Positions 62,861-64,000 of a DNA stretch of 64,000 nt are shown here, one piece after another. The DNA comes from Halobacteriales archaeon QS_8_69_26 (lineage in GTDB: Archaea > Halobacteriota > Halobacteria > Halobacteriales > SW-7-71-33): the NCBI GenBank assembly GCA_003023195.1, contig PXRX01000046.1, positions 1 to 64,000 on the forward strand. The letters run 5' to 3'. Position 1 is the stretch's first letter. The number at the start of each line of letters is the position of its first letter. The notes below the pieces were generated by a model. It did no database searches. It saw only the letters and a program-made list of their open reading frames with translations, and had not been told where the DNA came from. The position numbers and the translations under genes are program-made.

Positions 62861-63620
62861 GGACGTGACCGAGGAGGAGGCCGTCGAGGCCTTCGAGCGC
62901 CTGGGACTGACGGGCTACCAGGCGAAGGTGTTCATCGCGCTCCACCGCCTGGGGTCGGGGACGGCCCGGGACATCTCCCGGGTGACCGACGTTCCCCGCT
63001 CGCAGGTCTACAGCGCCGCCGACACCCTCGCGGACAAGGGGCTGGTGGGGATCCAGCAGTCCAGTCCGATCCGCTACCGCCCGGTGAGCCTGGAGGCGGC
63101 CCAGTCGACGCTCCGCGAACGGTTCGAGCGCGAAACCGACCGCGCCTTCGAGTTCGTCGACTCCGTCAGGGGCGAGGGCGACGGCGAGGAACGCGAGGAA
63201 CTGTGGACCCTCCGGGGCCGGGACGCCGTCTCGGACCGCGTCGCCGAACTCGTCGGCGAGGCCGACCGTCGGATCGTCTACGGGACGGGTCACGCCGACC
63301 ACCTGACCGAGGACCTCGTCGGGACGCTGTCCCGGCGAGCGGAGGAGGGACTGGACGCCGTCCTGGTCACCGAGTCGGAGGCCGTCCGGGAGGCCTTCTC
63401 GGGAAACGAGGGGATCCTCACCGTCCGGATGCCGCCCAAGCAGGCCGAGAACGACCGGACCGGCCGGGTCCTCATCGTCGACGACGACGTCATCTTGCTG
63501 TCGGTCGTCGATCCCGGCGACTCCTCGGCCGAGGGCGAAACGGCCGTCTGGAGCGCCCACACCACCTTCGCCGAAGTCCTCGTCCAGTTGGTAGAGGCGA
63601 GTATCGAATCCCCCGAGTGA
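62850..63620 (+). CDS. TrmB-type transcriptional regulator
   Basis: A 256-aa regulator. The N-terminal winged helix (about 5-75: AVEAFERLGLTGYQAKVFIAL, TARDISRVTDVPRSQVYSA, LADKGLVGIQ) is of TrmB type. The rest is a PLD-like sensor region (LWTLRGRDAVSDRVAELVGEA...DDDVILLSVVD) without the maltose-binding C-terminal domain of classical TrmB. The ATG at 62850 overlaps the end of the RND gene by 11 bp, so the two are cotranscribed and the regulator probably controls the transporter operon. An upstream in-frame ATG at 62826 is possible but less likely. Confidence 0.88.
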   Translation: MDAEDVTEEEAVEAFERLGLTGYQAKVFIALHRLGSGTARDISRVTDVPRSQVYSAADTLADKGLVGIQQSSPIRYRPVSLEAAQSTLRERFERETDRAFEFVDSVRGEGDGEEREELWTLRGRDAVSDRVAELVGEADRRIVYGTGHADHLTEDLVGTLSRRAEEGLDAVLVTESEAVREAFSGNEGILTVRMPPKQAENDRTGRVLIVDDDVILLSVVDPGDSSAEGETAVWSAHTTFAEVLVQLVEASIESPE

Positions 63621-63627
63621 CCGGTCG

Positions 63628-64000
63628 TCAGTCGATCGGGTACCGGAGCAGGGCGGCGACGCCCCCGAGGTTCGATAGCTGGCGGCCTGGGTCGAACTCC
63701 TTCGAGAACACCGTCACGTCGCCGCCCTGTTGCTCGACGGTGCGGATCAGGTCGTCGGGGTCGACGGCCGGTTCCGCGTCGGCCTCCGCGGTACCGTCAC
63801 CTTCTCCCCCCGACGATCCGCTGCCGGCGGACCCGCCGCCGGACGATCCCTCGCCGATCGCCTCTTCCTCGGCGGTCAATCCGCCGTCGCCGGATCCTCC
63901 CGACTCCGCCTCGCGTTCGGCGCGGAACTCCTCGGGGGTGATCCGTTCGCGGCCGTTTCGCCCCTCGTCCTCGTCGCTCCCGCTCTCGTCGGCCCCGTCG
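63628..64000 (-). CDS. Partial haloarchaeal hypothetical protein (5' end outside window)
   Basis: The frame is open on the minus strand from the stop at 63628 to the right edge, giving the last 123 residues. It contains [11 protein letters not shown], a Gly/Ser/Glu-rich low-complexity segment and a conserved-looking C-terminus ([20 protein letters not shown], then ALLRYPID). A TTG at 63879 could start a short protein, but continuity of acidic haloarchaeal-type sequence across it argues for a longer one. It is convergent with the TrmB-type gene, 7 bp between stops. Family not recognised. Confidence 0.65.
   Translation of the reverse strand, partial: DGADESGSDEDEGRNGRERITPEEFRAEREAESGGSGDGGLTAEEEAIGEGSSGGGSAGSGSSGGEGDGTAEADAEPAVDPDDLIRTVEQQGGDVTVFSKEFDPGRQLSNLGGVAALLRYPID

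Overview
The window is GC-rich DNA from a halophilic archaeon (class Halobacteria). The proteins are strongly acidic, many transcripts look leaderless (a TATA-like box about 26-33 bases before the start codon), and family content is typically haloarchaeal: topoisomerase VI beside bacterial-type gyrase, a CARDB/PKD surface protein, TrmB and PadR regulators, a fused cytochrome oxidase I+III, and archaeal Dna2 and Lhr helicases. I cannot name the genus. No rRNA, tRNA, CRISPR array or intact insertion sequence was seen.

Layout. 1-8316 is a DNA-topology cluster: top6B (minus, cut by the left edge), a structured divergent intergenic region, gyrB and gyrA. An AT-rich island and a small winged-helix/nucleotidyltransferase-like gene separate gyrB from gyrA. 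8782-23283 is a single giant surface protein (about 4,830 aa) made of eight parallel beta-helix modules, ten CARDB-like repeats, four PKD domains and a C-terminal membrane anchor. 23717-29893 carries metabolic and small genes: membrane protein, arginase, thiolase, PadR regulator with a likely operator, PH-SHOCT protein, LOG-like protein and CapA-like protein. 30012-38009 holds a RecJ-like protein with a degraded DHH motif, a flippase-like membrane protein, an M42 peptidase, a zincin and small conserved genes ending in a DoxX-like protein. 38204-49061 contains Dna2, the coxB-coxAC-coxD respiratory operon and an Lhr-type helicase. 49222-57711 carries an MBL-fold nuclease-like protein, a Tat-exported FG-GAP/dockerin-like protein, a carotenoid oxygenase, a truncated aldo/keto reductase, an S9 peptidase with a disrupted 5' end and a zinc-ribbon miniprotein. 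58043-63620 is an RND-family transporter gene overlapping a TrmB-type regulator gene. A partial gene runs off the right edge.

Most notable: (i) the same 20-bp palindrome, TTACAGTA-N4-TACYGTAA, lies 56 bp upstream of the DoxX-like gene and 49 bp upstream of the aldo/keto reductase 17 kb away, suggesting one regulator and a small regulon; (ii) the gyrB-gyrA pair is interrupted; (iii) the giant beta-helix protein has a cysteine pair at the head of every module; (iv) two membrane or surface genes are entered through a mini-ORF whose stop overlaps a GTG start (GTGA); (v) the adjacent reductase and S9 peptidase genes are both damaged at their 5' ends; (vi) a nested inverted repeat able to form a three-way junction follows the cox operon; (vii) the RND transporter carries a surface-protein-like C-terminal extension. 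All functional names come from motif recognition by eye; no database search was run.
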